Source of the DNA: Loripinus fragilis
Lineage: Eukaryota; Mollusca; Bivalvia; Lucinida; Lucinidae
Length of the DNA: 64,000 nucleotides
Direction of reading: 5' to 3'
Assembly: GCA_964019695.1 (NCBI GenBank)
Contig: OZ026530.1
Span: 27,788,108-27,852,107, forward strand
Shown: piece after piece, positions 12,481 to 25,689 of the stretch
Layout: each line of letters opens with the position of its first letter
How positions within the stretch are numbered: the first letter of the stretch is position 1
Notes under the pieces: model-generated
What the model saw: the letters and a program-made list of their open reading frames with translations, nothing else
Told to the model about the DNA's origin: nothing
Database searches by the model: none
Program-made: the position numbers and the translations under genes

Positions 12481-13395
12481 AACGGTGCACCAACCTCACC
12501 CTTAGTTCAGATGTGGATCAAGACACATAGATTTTTGGTTTGCATGAAAGACCCCTAACTCTCCTAGAACATATAATTCAAGATATAAAAAGGAGATAAA
12601 GCAAAGATAAGGACTCAACAGTAAATAAAACTGAATACCGGAGCAAAAGAAATCCAACAGGAAAACCCCAGCGGGCCTCACAACAGCCAAAGCACCAGGC
12701 CCCTATCATCTCATCAATAGATAAGTCTTCAAGTCGGAACCGTCATAGAGTCCGAAGTCCGACTCACCGGCGTGCAATTAAAGAGGAAAGCAAAATTGCC
12801 AACCGTGATTGGGTTGACCACCAAGCATGCAGTCTGCTGCAATACATTAATGTTATAGCCAATCTTACTATAATGGGAAATTATTTTAATGAACTGCGCT
12901 GAAAATTATTAGAGCCAACAATCTTCTTCATTTTATACACCAAGTCTCCATAGAATTCAGGTTCCGAAAGTCCTTGGCGCAAGAGAGATTTAAGTTCGGT
13001 TTGGAATTTAGATATCAAATAATAGTATCGTCTATAAAATTAAGAAAAGCTTTTGCGAAGCTTATGATACCGATAGCCTCAAACGGCTGGTGGCTATAGT
13101 GACTCAAGGAAAAGCGTATCACAAGTCAGAATTGACATGGAGATATCGCAATTACTTTTAGACAAACAACTTACAAAAACGTTTCCTATATTTCAGGCCG
13201 AAATTGACCGCAAAACAAGGAAAAGGCACGGGTATAGTGCTTGACCCGACTTTAGAACGCATAGGTTACGTATAAATTGGACTGCAGTGAGTGTTCCATT
13301 TTTAAGTCAGTTATGAAGGCCTCTGCATGTCCGAAACGAACTCGAATAAACGAACGTTAAAAATTGATGGTTAGACGATGTGAAGGCCCTGTCAC

Positions 13396-14035
13396 ACTAC
13401 GACGTATAGCACCAACGTATGCCGACGTATGAAAAATTCAACGAGTACGTTGGTATACTCTGAGTACGTTAGAAATAAGTTTTAAACACGTTACGAATAC
13501 GCTATAGTACGGTGGTATACGTTAACATAGGGCCAAGAGGTCCAACATTTTGTGCATCCTTAAAAAATTACAGCGTATGCGAACTTACTGCTTCTATGCG
13601 TTAGACATACGCTAGATGTACGCAGCAGGTAAATTATGCATACGTTACGCCACGTTAGCACCAACGAATGCGGGTGTATGAGAAATCAAGCAAGTACGTT
13701 GCTGTACGCTGAATACTTTAGAGATAAGTTTTAAACACGTTACGAACATGCTATATATACTGTACGTTGGTATACGTTGTCATACGGCGAATAGATCCCA
13801 AAATTTTGTACTTGCATTAAAAAAAAAGAACTTCAGCGTATGCCGACGCATTGCTTATATGTTAGGCATAAGTTAGATGCACGCAATGGGTAAGTTATGC
13901 ATACGGTAAGGTACATTAGCATCAACGTATGAGGACGTAGAAAATTCACCAAGTACGTTGGTGTACGCTGAATAAGTTAGAGATACGTTTTCAATACGTT
14001 ACGAAAACGCTACAGTACGTTGGTATACCCATCAA
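13396..14035. repeat. tandem repeat of about 250-260 bp, 2.5 units
   Basis: Three consecutive units share tttaaacacgttacga (13481, 13730, and as tttcaatacgttacga at 13989), caccaacgtatg and tacgttggtatac. Unit spacing is 249 and 259 bp. The units are unusually rich in tacg/acgt words. Divergence between units suggests an old array fragment. Confidence 0.8.
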
Positions 14036-14849
14036 AGCGAATGTTTGGACAGCCATTGAGTGTTATGCACATACACAAATGCGTCGATGCAAGCGCTGGT
14101 CATTGCTCTTACAAATTACGTAATCAAAAGGAAAGGAAAAGAAAAAAGTCGAAAAGGTCGTTGGACTAAACTTTTTTGAGAAGCATTGCAAATTGAAGAT
14201 GACACTTAAGTTGACATTTAAAGTTATTAAATATTCACGCCTTCACACAGGTCATATCTTAATCAAATCATATAGTTTCGTTTTTCACACTAATAACATG
14301 CAATTGGTGTGAAACAGTTCTCAGGTTAATACTTCTTCAAAAATGACGACTGCAGCTATTATATGTTCACACCTTTCTTGGTCATGTTGCTTATTGGTGA
14401 AATATTGGAACCATACAATGTTGTTTTTGTGCTCCTTTGGCACTTAAAAGGTGTTAAAAATTTCATGACATTACGGGTGCCTAGACTTACCGAAACGAAA
14501 CCAAAATACCGGAACGAAACCGAAATACCGGAACGAAACATTAAAATAATAGGGAATCATATACAGGTACCTAAATGGCTTATGGATAATACGAATTCTT
14601 TTCTTATTTAAGTTTTGTTTCATAATAATGTATATATGATGATTTTTTTTAATTTATACGCACCTTAGAGAGGTTAATACTAATTACAGAAAGAAAATAT
14701 ATCACTTTTATGGAAAGCTTTATTTACCGAAATGCAACTGTGCGTCAATTAAGCATGGATTGTTTTGATTTTTTTTAAAAAGATAAATAAGATAATTATG
14801 TGCTTGATTTAAGAAGAAGCTTTTTTTTTATCTGTACAAATTACAGAAA

Positions 14850-14965
14850 GAAGATATGGGTGATCAGTTGAAAGCCGTTGAATTACTAAAACGTACTTTG
14901 AGTAAATTTCCAAAACAAACTTTGAGATCCGTTGAAAGTAGTTGATTTACCGAAACGCTCTTTGT
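14850..14965. repeat. repeat fragment related to 16638-16700
   Basis: The string gaaagaagatatgggtgatc...gaattactaaaacgtacttt resembles gaaagaagatatagatgacc...gaattactgaaacgcacta at 16638. A further ttaccgaaacgc sits at about 14948, and related ttaccgaaac words are at 14488 and 15202. It may be the non-coding end of a degraded element. Confidence 0.5.
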
Positions 14966-15033
14966 ATTAACGTCTTCTTGCGATTTGAGTCTGTTTTTTT
15001 AGTAGTATGATTCACAGAAACAACTAATATCAA

Positions 15034-15171
<138 letters not shown>

Positions 15172-16699
15172 AGATTAAAGGACAAATAACGGAAAGCATT
15201 TGAATTACCGAAACCGAACTTATGTTGAACATAAATAAATTGCTGTTTATACACTTTTATTATTATTACGAGGGGGGTCAATATGTAATGAAACCCCATT
15301 CATAACTCCATCCACAAACGCGTTAGGATTTCATGCCATATGCCAAACGAAATATCAAAGCATTACCGTTATAATGGTACATGCAACATTATTTTATCTT
15401 TTTAAATATAATAAGTTACAGACTTTTTAAAAAGCACACTAATATACACTGCATATATTTTCCTCCGAATTATAAAGACTCATTTTAACAAAGGTAGAAA
15501 GGCATGCTGTATTTTCTAAAACAAAAGTTTGACATGCATGAATCACATATCCATAGTTTTTTTACTTATTTCTCCTTATCTGCTATCACGATACAAACTT
15601 TTGACCGATTCCGATTTCTCGTGCAAACGGTTTTATTACGCTACCCCCTCTTACGTTGACGTCGTTTAAAGCAATAGACATACCACTAAAATACGCACAG
15701 TTCTTGAAAATCAGAAATGTGGCTTTGTACCAGTAAAGGACAATTTTGATTGTATCGAGGTTTCAATACACACAGTGCATAGGCAGCAGACCAGTTAAAC
15801 TGTAACCAATATCTAGGGGTATCTCATTTGAGTGGTATACCATTTTCGTTTCCAATAATTTCATTGACTGAAATTAGCCAGCTAGATTATGTACATGTAA
15901 ATACGTGTAACAATGTCCAAATACTGCATCCGAATGCAAGCATCGATGAAACGTGGTATTTTGTCTGATCCATTTCAGTGTTAGCCAGAGATGGCATTCT
16001 TTTAAGTGATTTTCTTATTTCAAATGAAGTACTTGGGGGTACTTTATGAGTGAGATTAAATACGGAAATTTCAAAATCGGCTGTATTACTTGCAAAATGA
16101 ACATTAATGTGACCTGAAAAAATTGTTGCAAATGATTTCCGTATAAATTTTCGCTATGTATTCGTTCACGCAAAAACGACTCTGTCAATAAAATGCCAGA
16201 AAAAGTAGCACCAAGGAGGATTTTAACCAAAATGGCAGTCTCAGTATTTCATAGAATATAAAGCAATGTCAAAAAAGTTTGCATGCATAAACCACCGATA
16301 TATGGATATTTACCACACGAAGACCCAGACTGAAAGCATCCCTCGTTCATTAGTTATCTGCTTTTGAAAATATTGTTTTATTTTATATCGCAGTGTACTT
16401 CAGTACCCTATCTTGAAAGTGGCTTGTGTTAAATAGATAAGGAGCTGGACAACTGCAATTGTACATTTATTAAGCAAGGAAACAGACCTTTTAATGCAAG
16501 TAATTATGAAGTGTGTAAATATAAAAACTTTGGGAAGTATTGGGCTGTTTCATTACATATTGAACGCCCCTCGTATTATTTTTATTACTTAATTTTGTAT
16601 GTAAAATAAATCTTCGTTTAAAGAAGTAGCTGTCTTATGAAAGAAGATATAGATGACCCATTTGAATTACTGAAACGCACTACGAGTGATTTACTGAAA

Positions 16700-17765
16700 C
16701 ACACTTTTGAGACTGGGTCTACTAATGATACAGACATTGGCAAGTTTACATTTTGCAGCCACCGCGGCCAAAGCACCGTTGATCATTTACTCCTGAACTT
16801 CGAAGATTTTGAAAACATTTCATATTTCGATATCCTCGAGCATACTGAACACTCCGATCACACGCCGATATCTTTTAATATCAGATTAATAGATCATAAC
16901 CTAGCTGAAACGCGAGAAAACGATGATTCCGACGCAGAAATATCTCGCAAAATCGTGTGAAATGCTGATAAAATTGGCGATTTTCAAGCCCTTTTATGGG
17001 AAAATTAAGAATATATTCAAAGCTTGACATCGGACGTAGCAGGTACATTGGTCGACGAAACTGTACAATCGTTTACTCGATTTCTGCATGAAAAAGCCTT
17101 TCAAATTTTTGGAAAAACATTTTGTCAAACAAATAATGCGCACCATAGACAATCGAACAAACATTGGTTTAATGAAGATTGTAAAACTGCAAAACACGAA
17201 TTTACCAATGCGAGAAATTTCTTTAACTGAACAAAAAACAACCGCACACGACTTAACTTCACACGAGCAAGAACAAAGTACAACCGTGTCAAGAAAAAAG
17301 CACAACAACACCACAGGATCGTAGGTCAACGGTTAAATGACCTTGCAAAAAAGAACACATGCAAATTTTGGAAACACATAAGAAAAACGTGCAAATCGAA
17401 ACACACTTCTGCGACCTCTCTTAATATTGAGCAGCATTGCGATCATTTTAAAAATATGTTTGGAGAACAAACCGAACCGAACTCAACTTATCCGTCCTTG
17501 AATGCAAATATGACGGACATTGAACTAGACTGTGAAATCACCATAACGGAACTTCGATCGGCAGTATTTTCGCAAAATAATAACAAAGCCCCTGGCATCG
17601 ATAATATATCCAGTGAAATCATCAAAGCATCATTCGAACAGACAAGTCCATTATTGCTGAATCTCTACAGCAAATTATTCCAAACAAGTACATACCCAAG
17701 CTCATGGGGTGAAAGCATAATAACCCCTATATTCAAAAAGGGAGATATCAATGATGCACAAAATT
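16700..17765 (+). pseudogene. non-LTR retrotransposon (LINE) fragment, ORF2-like
   Basis: Broken plus-strand frames encode the end of an AP-endonuclease domain (FTFCSHRGQSTVDHLLL, then SDHTPISFNI). A linker follows, then the start of a reverse transcriptase (NNNKAPGIDNISSEIIKA; TSTYPSSWGESIITPIFKKG). Stop codons at about 16958 and 17228 interrupt it. Homology ends near 17765, before the catalytic YxDD motif, so it is truncated at both ends. It is dead. Confidence 0.85.
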
Positions 17766-18536
17766 TTGTGTATTATTCATTTGTGACCTCTCAGTATTGA
17801 CCTTTGGTCGAGTCCATTTTTCTGGGTTGAGCAGATAATTTACCGTTAACTGTTTGTTAAATTTCTTCATATCCTTAAAAGCTATATTCAATTTATATAT
17901 GTCTCATTAGTTCAGTGGTTAAAACGCTCTTCTGAAACACGCGCAGTCGTGGGTTCGAAACTCAATTCGGACTTTCTTTTTTTCTTGCAATTTTATTGCA
18001 TGTATTTTAATATTGGAAAGTAAGTTTTATATGTTATAAAACGATTGTTTCGTGCGTTGGGTACGAATCCCTCATTGTACCCAGCATAGAGTATGATCAT
18101 TCTTTCAAGTAAAGCATATTTAGTACCAATGAATAAGTTTATTTTATGTAAATTGAAATCAACTACCAGTATGCACGGCCAACGTTGAATGTTGTCAATT
18201 TAAATGAAACCCTTTTCCATAAAAAGTGGTTTAGCACGCCAGTGTTTAGGGAATGACATATGCATGCAGAATGTGATCAAAAGATACTATGTGGTCAAGA
18301 GCTATGAACATTTTCACGAACTGCTAACGGACGGACGAGCGGACGAACTCAAATAGTGATTATACTGCAGACTGAAGGGTCGTGCAATTCCACTATTCTT
18401 AAATAACCTTTAGAAAAGGGTATCTTTAGTTCAGTAGTAATATCTTGCCAGCATTTAGGGAGATCGTGACTGGTATGAACGTAAGTTTCATCTGTATAAA
18501 CGACTACCTAATCATGCGAAGACATCTGATCCTTCA
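17766..18536. other. no recognised gene; tRNA-like piece at 17903-17975
   Basis: At 17903-17975 (plus strand) an A-box-like attagttcagtggttaaaac and a B-box-like gggttcgaaactc suggest a tRNA-like relic. No clean cloverleaf can be drawn and a T-rich stretch follows. The rest of the interval shows nothing I can assign. Confidence 0.4.
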
Positions 18537-18539
18537 TCA

Positions 18540-18960
18540 GTACTTTTGCTTCAAGCATGTGTAAGCAAACTTCATATGAGGGAGATCTTTGCGGAGACGA
18601 CCCTTGTTGCCAGTGTAGCCAATACTCTGTTTGAGCTCTGTTCTGATGTTATCAAGGGTTGGCAGAACCTTCTTCAAGGAGTACATGATGGCGATGGTCC
18701 TCCGTACAACATCCTGGTCAAAGTCATCCAGTGACACTTTCGGCGTGCTTTGGCTGTTGCTGCTCGTCCTGTACATTCTTCTTCTCTTCCACAATTTTCT
18801 GAGCGGTAGATCTGCTAACGCCAGTGTGTGCTGCAGTCCTGTCCCATACACGATTCAGTGACAGTTTCATTCCAGACTTCTTTTCCTTCGTGCAGAACTT
18901 GTACACATTTTCAATAATAGCTCCTGCATCGTCGCTGTATCTCCATACAAGCTTTTCCAC
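18540..18960 (-). pseudogene. transposase remnant, N-terminal HTH region
   Basis: Two overlapping minus-strand frames join into one broken protein. The first reads RTAAHTGVSRSTAQKIVEEK, a helix-turn-helix-like segment. The second continues with KVSLDDFDQDVVRRTIAIMY and a second helical block. I associate this layout with N-termini of IS630/Tc1-like transposase relatives in invertebrates. The frame is broken around 18730-18770 and no DDE catalytic domain follows. Family placement is tentative. Confidence 0.6.
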
Positions 18961-19087
18961 TTTTATTTACTGAGTGAAGTCGCTTTACATGTGCATAATA
19001 CATAAAAATATGCTTTTTTCTGCAAACATGTAAATCACTAAAATGTTTCTGAATGTTTGCGAAAGCAAGAAATAAAAAATAAAAAAG

Positions 19088-19172
19088 ATTTTAGTGGGAC
19101 TCGAACCCTCAACTTTGTTTTCAGATTCTTTGAGTACAACTGTTAAACCTATTGCGCCATCGAATCGCTTGT
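19088..19172 (-). repeat. tRNA-like sequence with long variable arm
   Basis: On the minus strand cgatggcgcaataggtttaa resembles a D-arm and gagggttcgagtcccac a T-arm, with a Leu-type long variable region between. Acceptor pairing is poor, so a tRNA-derived relic is likelier than an active tRNA-Leu gene. Confidence 0.4.
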
Positions 19173-19290
19173 AAAAGTTCACTTGTTAATACGAATAACT
19201 GCATGGCATAACTTTGCAACACCCCTATTTTACGGAGCAGTTCATTATTGTTAGTGCAGTCACGCCCTGATGCTTTTAAGGCTATTATAG

Positions 19291-20650
19291 TAGGGGAGAC
19301 CGGGGCAAAATGATACATGGGGCAAAATGAAACAGTGCGATTTTTCAAACGATGATGTCATATATGACGTTTCTTACTCAAACTGAATGCGCATTTTGAA
19401 ATCCGCCATATTATAAGAAAGGCTCAGCCAAAACAGAGCACAGTGAGGGGCGTGCCTGCGTGTACGCAAAGTACGCAGCTGCGTACTTATATTTTTTGAA
19501 TGTCCAAAAAATAAAAAATCTCTTAAATCGCAAAAAATGCAATAAAAAACATGCCTCACCCGGTTTAGGTCTTTACATTACAAGTATACCGATTTTGTAA
19601 TCATCCTGAAACAAGCAGTATTTTGACTGTTTTTCACTTTTGTTTTGGAAACAATTAAGTCGGTGTTTAGGTTCAGAAAATGCAGGAGAAACCACCATTT
19701 AGTTCATATTTTGATTTTTTTCCTAACGTATGGGAGGGGGACACCCCCTCCCATACCCACCCCCTGCGTACTTTGATTTTGCCCTCAGGCACGCCCCTGA
19801 CAGTTAAGCTTTTTATATATAAAAAAATGACTTTTGAGGCACTCTGAGTAAATTTCGAAGGTATCAGTTATTTTATGAATGTGAAAAATGTGGTAGATAT
19901 ATACTTCAATTGTATCGTGTAAATTGAACTATATAGATACAGATATGTCTCCAAATAATCATAATTATTGTGGGGTGTCGTATTTTTGAATTGTTATGAG
20001 AACAGTAAACAAGGAGTCACTGGGGCAAAATGATACAGCGTGGCTGGGGCAAAATGATACAGTCTGAAATAATCTAATTTGACTCTGTTTTAAAGCATTT
20101 TCAAGATATTTTTATCGAAACTGTCTATTCCTATCACAAGAAAATTAAATGACACTGCTATGTCAGAAAAGTACCATTTTATTTTTCAGAATGTTAAAAA
20201 TGGGTGGTCAACTGTATCATTTTGCCCCGTGGCAAAACATAAAACATCATTGGTAACAAATGTGACTCAGAAAATTCAGAAAACTGTACGTGTTCAATCA
20301 TATTTCCGTGGCAATATATAGCATTATAAATTGTTTAATTGTGTTTAGAGTTATTTCTGAGCTACGTCTTGAATATTTGAATCTGCTATGAGAAAAGTCA
20401 TACTGTATCATTTTGCCCCATGTACTGTATCATTTTGCCCCGTGCACGGGGCAAAATGATACAGCTGACCACACAGTTTAAATGCTTGATTTCAAGCACT
20501 AATGTCACTTTATGGCTGTTTTTCTTTCTCTCAAATTGTAGCTCATACTTGACAGTGTATTATACATTTGAAAGCAATAAGATATATCCAGTCATAAAAG
20601 CAGGGAAAAATATTTCAAAAATCTGGATCATTTTGCCCCGGTCTCCCCTA
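19291..20650. mobile_element. TIR DNA element with internal ggggcaaaatgatac repeats
   Basis: The ends are near-perfect inverted repeats of about 25 bp (left taggggagaccggggcaaaa; right its complement ending gtctcccccta-type at 20650). The word ggggcaaaatgatac or its complement recurs near 19303, 20022, 20046, 20214, 20404, 20425 and 20447, as subterminal repeats. No transposase frame survives, so it is non-autonomous. Another element is nested inside at 19445-19799. Confidence 0.85.
19445..19799. mobile_element. 355 bp TIR element nested in the 19291-20650 element
   Basis: The termini gaggggcgtgcctg and caggcacgcccctg are inverted repeats, flanked on both sides by acagt (19440-19444 and 19800-19804) as a 5 bp target duplication. 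Insertion into the outer element fixes the relative ages. Non-coding. Confidence 0.8.
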
Positions 20651-22004
20651 TCGTTTTGATTTTATACATCCTAGACCTTTATAATGAAAAGGGACAAATA
20701 GCCATCACCTTTTCTAGTACATAACATAAATATGGAGGTCATAATCGCCTAGTCTGATGGTCAGTCTCATCTTGCAGACGTTAAATACCGCACTCTGATC
20801 AGTAAATTCGATGTTGAACAGCGAAGACCTGTTGAACAGCGAAGACCCAACGCTATGGTATTGAAAAACGCAGCAAAGTCGGATTGTTATGGTAATGAAA
20901 AGACTGCTTTTCCATGGTCTGTCTCAATGATAAAACCAATAACTTAGTCTGTATCTTTTGTCAATATGCTCGAACCATGCCCAAGTTACCGCCTTTACTG
21001 AGAGCAAAAAGTTATATTATACATGATTGTATCGATTCCTGATCTTTGCCTTCCTCTCTATTGTGGTTCTCGTCGATGATGTGACTCGAAACCACACATC
21101 AACGAATATCTACAATAACTAATTTCAAAAAGTATAATATACAAATATATCATTATTAAAGTTATCACATATATGCAAACTTATTCTGCAGCAGCAGCAG
21201 CAGCAGGAGTCTATTTCGGCCTCGGCGTGAGAAAACCTGACTTTGTTGCATGCAAAGAGCAACAAAGGCGCAGACCAGCACAGTCTTAGCAGCACCTTTG
21301 TTATTCACTCTCTGGAAAGTAAAATAGCTAAAATTGCTGCAGGCTAAATATCACGATTCTATCTTTTCTCTTTAGCGAAGTAGGATTGTTTGTGGTTGCA
21401 AACCCTAAGAGGGGGTCCAATTTTTTCTTAGTTGATGAAAGGATCGAAATATAAGAGGGCCAACGTTGGTCCGCCAGCGAAACACTTTTAAGTGGCGTTT
21501 CACTGATGTACCAATGATGGCCAGACATTGAATTCTGGCTTGGTAGCTTTGTGATTTTTCAGGGGATCAGAACCAGTATTGCTGAGAAACTCTATATTTT
21601 GTGATTTTTCGGGGGGGGGGGGGGGTCTAGACCCCTTGTTCCCTTCTCTGGGTCTGTGCATGTCTTCTTTTCCACTGCTCTACTGTGAAAGTGTATAGTA
21701 CCAAAATTTCATGGTATTATGTAAAGTTTGTTTGTGTTGATGCTTTTCATCTCAGTCAATAATTTTACAGTCATGTTGGTACATTTTCCTGTCTTCCAGG
21801 GTTGAACCAGTACTAAGCAAAGGAAGATATGATGTAAAGAGGTATTGAACCCATTTAAGTCTAATGAAATTCTCTTATATTATCGATTGGACCAGTCCAT
21901 TTACGTTTTAAGAGTTGTTAGGTGGTATTTCTCATTTTATTAGAACATTCTGTAAGGAAACAGTGGAGACCCTGATCAGAAAACGCTTTCTGTGGCATCT
22001 GGCA
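20651..22004. other. intergenic, repeat fragments only
   Basis: Contains a (CAG)n run at about 21187-21206, a truncated MITE family 2 piece at 21215-21350 (cctcggcgtgagaaaacctg), a G-run near 21610 and a SINE scrap at 21796-21831 (gggttgaaccagtactaagc, minus). No exon is recognisable. Confidence 0.6.
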
Positions 22005-23406
22005 GACCTGGGGCCAAATACATTCAAAAGTATTCAAATACATTACAATTACTTTCACTGACCAATGATTACAAATACATTACAGTTACAGGACCTGTAG
22101 AAATGTAATGATTACAATTACATTTACTTTAGAAATGTAATCAAATAATTACTGATTATTTTGAAATTTTTCCATAAAATAATAATGCTATATATAGTAC
22201 TCACTTTTAAAGTTATAAAGAGAGTAGGGTCTTTGCAGTTTTATACATATATAATGCCATTTCCGACACTGCTGTTTCCTTTTTTATAATTTATTTTTGT
22301 TATTCCTGATATACTGCTGTTTCTTAAATAAATGAAAAATAAATGGCTATGAAGTTTTAAAAGTTAAAAAAATATATATAGTACATAATGCTCAGTTCAA
22401 TGTGTTTTCAAATATTTGATTCATCATGCATCAGATCTGACTACATACTATATAGATGATTAGCATGCCATATAGTAAGATACAGTAAGATGGAAATTGT
22501 CTGGCACTTCAGTATTTTGCTAGGTCAGCTTTTTTTAAATTGTTAACAGATTTTACTTTTAATCATCATAAGATTTTCAAAAGTGTCATATTTGAGGGAA
22601 CATAATTCAAAATGGCTTTAAACTGGTGCTACCATTGCACAAACATTGATTTAGAAATTTTAGTGATCTGATTATAATAAACACTTGTAACTCATTATAA
22701 TTTGGCCATTCCACAAAAAATGTATTTTTGTGTCATAATCTTAATCAAGCTTGTACACATATACAGGTAGCTATTTAGAGGGTCATAAGTCCTATTTCAC
22801 AAGCCCTAGCCATATTCTATAACAAAAGATTTTAACACATTTGAGATGTCTTCTTTTTATGGTCTGAATTTGAGAACAGCTAAGCATGCCAACAAATGAA
22901 AGAAGATATAAAAATGCTGTCAGAGTGAATTTTAGCAGAAAAAATGTACCTTATACCATGTTAAAAATCTATTGAAGCATTTAAAAAATATTTTAATTGA
23001 ATAATGCATGTTAATCTCAAACATCTGAATAAAATTGATGTTGATTCTGAAAGTAACTAAATCTTTAAAGTTTGCTTATTTTAATTTATTGTCCACATTA
23101 GGCAATATTTTTCATGTATTAATATATCCACAGTGTACCTTTTCTCAATCATCTGATTTAAAATAATACCACAAGTCATCACTAATCAGTTAGTTTCTAG
23201 TGGTGAGCAAATTTTCTTTAGTAAATAGCTAAATGTATTTAAAAAGTATTTGAAAGTAATTATAATTACAGCTAAAATATTTTCAGTAATCATTACAATC
23301 ACATTACATGTTTTTGAGCCAAACCATGATTACAATTACATATGATTACTTTGAAAATTGTATTTAATTAAAAATAATTACAATTACTGTTTACAATTAC
23401 CTCACG
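22005..23406. mobile_element. hAT-like non-autonomous element
   Basis: A 1.4 kb AT-rich stretch has clusters of attacaattac/gtaattgtaat words at both ends in inverted arrangement. It is bounded by tctggca on both sides (21998-22004 and 23407-23413), a candidate target duplication. It interrupts another small repeat whose halves lie at about 21850-21997 and 23414-23490. No transposase frame is visible; exact termini are uncertain. Confidence 0.6.
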
Positions 23407-23744
23407 TCTGGCATTTGGTCAGGGTCTGCACCATTTGGCTATGCCCAATAAAAAGGACTCTTGGCTTATATGGGTTAAACAGGGATTGGAGAGACAATAA
23501 ACTACTTTTGACATGTACATATTTTATTAGATATAAACTCAAATATATGTTAAACAATGTATCACAAAGGAATACACAGCACTCCATTAATCCTTTTCTT
23601 GCTGACCTAGATATATAACATTTTAGAAGAATGTAAATCCTGATCAGCTTAATAAGTCAGCTGATCAGAATTCACATTGTTTTGCTTGCCACCATGGGTT
23701 ACATTGTATAAGTTTAAGATTGTTAAAGCACAGCATAGCACCCC

Positions 23745-23978
23745 CCTGATTGCATGTAACTATTGTATGCATTCATTTTATGTAACCATTGAATCTAACA
23801 ATTGTATGTGATCATATGCATGTACTAAATGTATATAACCATTGCTTGTAAACACTGTATGTAAACATTGTATGTAAATATTGTACATAACCATTGCACA
23901 TAACCATTGCATGTAAATATTGTATTTAATATATTGCATATAACCATTGTGTGTAATCAATGCATATAAACATTGTAT
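23745..23978. repeat. 12 bp minisatellite, left half
   Basis: Imperfect repeats of about 11-12 bp (tgtatgtaaccat, with variants such as tgtatgtaaacat). The same array resumes at 25052, so it was split by the element at 23979-25051. Confidence 0.85.
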
Positions 23979-25051
23979 ACTCAAACAAAAGAGAAACGTC
24001 CGATTTTCATGGTACTGTATCCTTCGATCAAGTTAAGATGTAGCAACAAAAATAAAACCAAAATGTTTTTCAAACGTCGGACACACAAAAATTGGCAATT
24101 ATTTGATTTTTATCTTCTTATCTTGAAGGGTTATTGAGCCTAATGTGCACACAGCTTTTTCCATTTTCATCAGGAAGTTAATCAACAAAATGTGACACAT
24201 TTTACGTTAAATGGCAACCAGAAACGTCCGACGATGAAAAAACATCTAAAAATCCCAGGTCAGCTTACTGAACGAGCGAAATTGCAGTTCAAAACCTTTA
24301 ATTTACGAAACTAACTGACATTACCTCCCTTTGAATTAAACAAATAACAATTCAAGAACTGCCAAATCTCCTTAATCTTACATCATTTTAAGACCGTTTT
24401 TTGTTTTAATTTGTTGTGTTTGTTTATGACAACAATTACACAAAAGAGAAAAACAAAAACTATGGCTGATGTTGGGCATCAAAGGTTTACTAAATCTGTG
24501 TTTTATACCCCAGCCCTTACTGCAAAATCATCAGAGAATTTCCATTATCAATTGTTTTGATGCTGATTAGTCTTAATTAATGTTGAAATGCTTTTTATGA
24601 CGAAAAAACAACAACAAATTTGTTCAATTCTGTTGATTATCAAAATGCTGGACCATAAATGAATTTTCTGAGTGTTTTCACTTACGCTCTTGATCGATGT
24701 TTTGTGACGTCAGAGTATGTTAAAGATTAATGGCTGTGGTCGTAAAAGCTGTGCATACAACTAGCACGCATAACATCTTACTAGACAGTTTGCTCAGTGA
24801 TGTTTAAATGTGCTTGAACAGTTCCGGATTATGACAGACACACAAGCTATTGCTGTTGTGACTTTTGATTTTAAAGGTACTCGTGTTCGCTGCTTTGTCA
24901 GCGGCTCTACTGATTATCAAATGAATGTCTCTTAGGTGCAAAACGTTTCTAAATGATCAGAGTTGATAATGTGAAAATTTGATTGAAATGCATTCATACA
25001 TTTGGAACCGGAAGACATAAACGTCAAGCGGACATAACTTTATTGTTTCAA
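23979..25051. mobile_element. Tc1/mariner-like non-autonomous element inserted in a minisatellite
   Basis: The left end ctcaaacaaaagagaaacgt and the right end (reverse complement ttgaaacaataaagttatgt) are imperfect inverted repeats, both followed by ccg. A TA dinucleotide borders each side, as in Tc1/mariner target duplications. No intact frame lies inside. The flanks are two halves of one minisatellite. Confidence 0.75.
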
Positions 25052-25255
25052 TATATGTATCCATTTCATGTAGCCATTGTTCGTTATCATTGTACGTATG
25101 TAAACATTGCATGTAGCCCTTGTTTGCAAACATTGTATGTTATTTCTGTAAGTAACCAATGAATTTAACCATTGTATGTAACAGTTGTATGCAACTATTG
25201 AATGCAACCATTGAATGTAATAGTTGTATGCAACTATTGTATGCAACCATTGAAT
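25052..25255. repeat. 12 bp minisatellite, right half
   Basis: Continuation of the array at 23745-23978, with units such as tgtatgcaaccat, tgaatgtaacagt and tgtatgcaactat. Short frames across it are artefacts. Confidence 0.85.
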
Positions 25256-25689
25256 TTGCGCAATAGCGAAATATTTTCAATGAGCTGGAAATTCATCATT
25301 ATTTATTGTCCTAAATGCTTTAAGTTAAGTATTTATATACCTAAGTACTCCAAAATACAACCAGTAGACAACATTCATAAAGAAAAACAGCAATTTGTCT
25401 CGGTAGCACTGTAGCAAGCAAGATCTGAAAACTCCATATGACATTAGCTATTGCTAGGACATTAAACACAAACATGGTATAATGGTTTAGCTCTTATCAG
25501 ACATTTGACTGATTCTACCACAAGTTTACATATGAGTCAGTACATTACAAGCTGTACCCACGTGTGTAATGAAAGCTGTACATAATCAAGGAAGATCAAC
25601 TAATGTGAAGGTATTGTTTTCCTATACCACTAGGGACTGCTCTTTGGGCGATTAGAATTTTTAAAAACAAAAATACATTGTATGTAATC

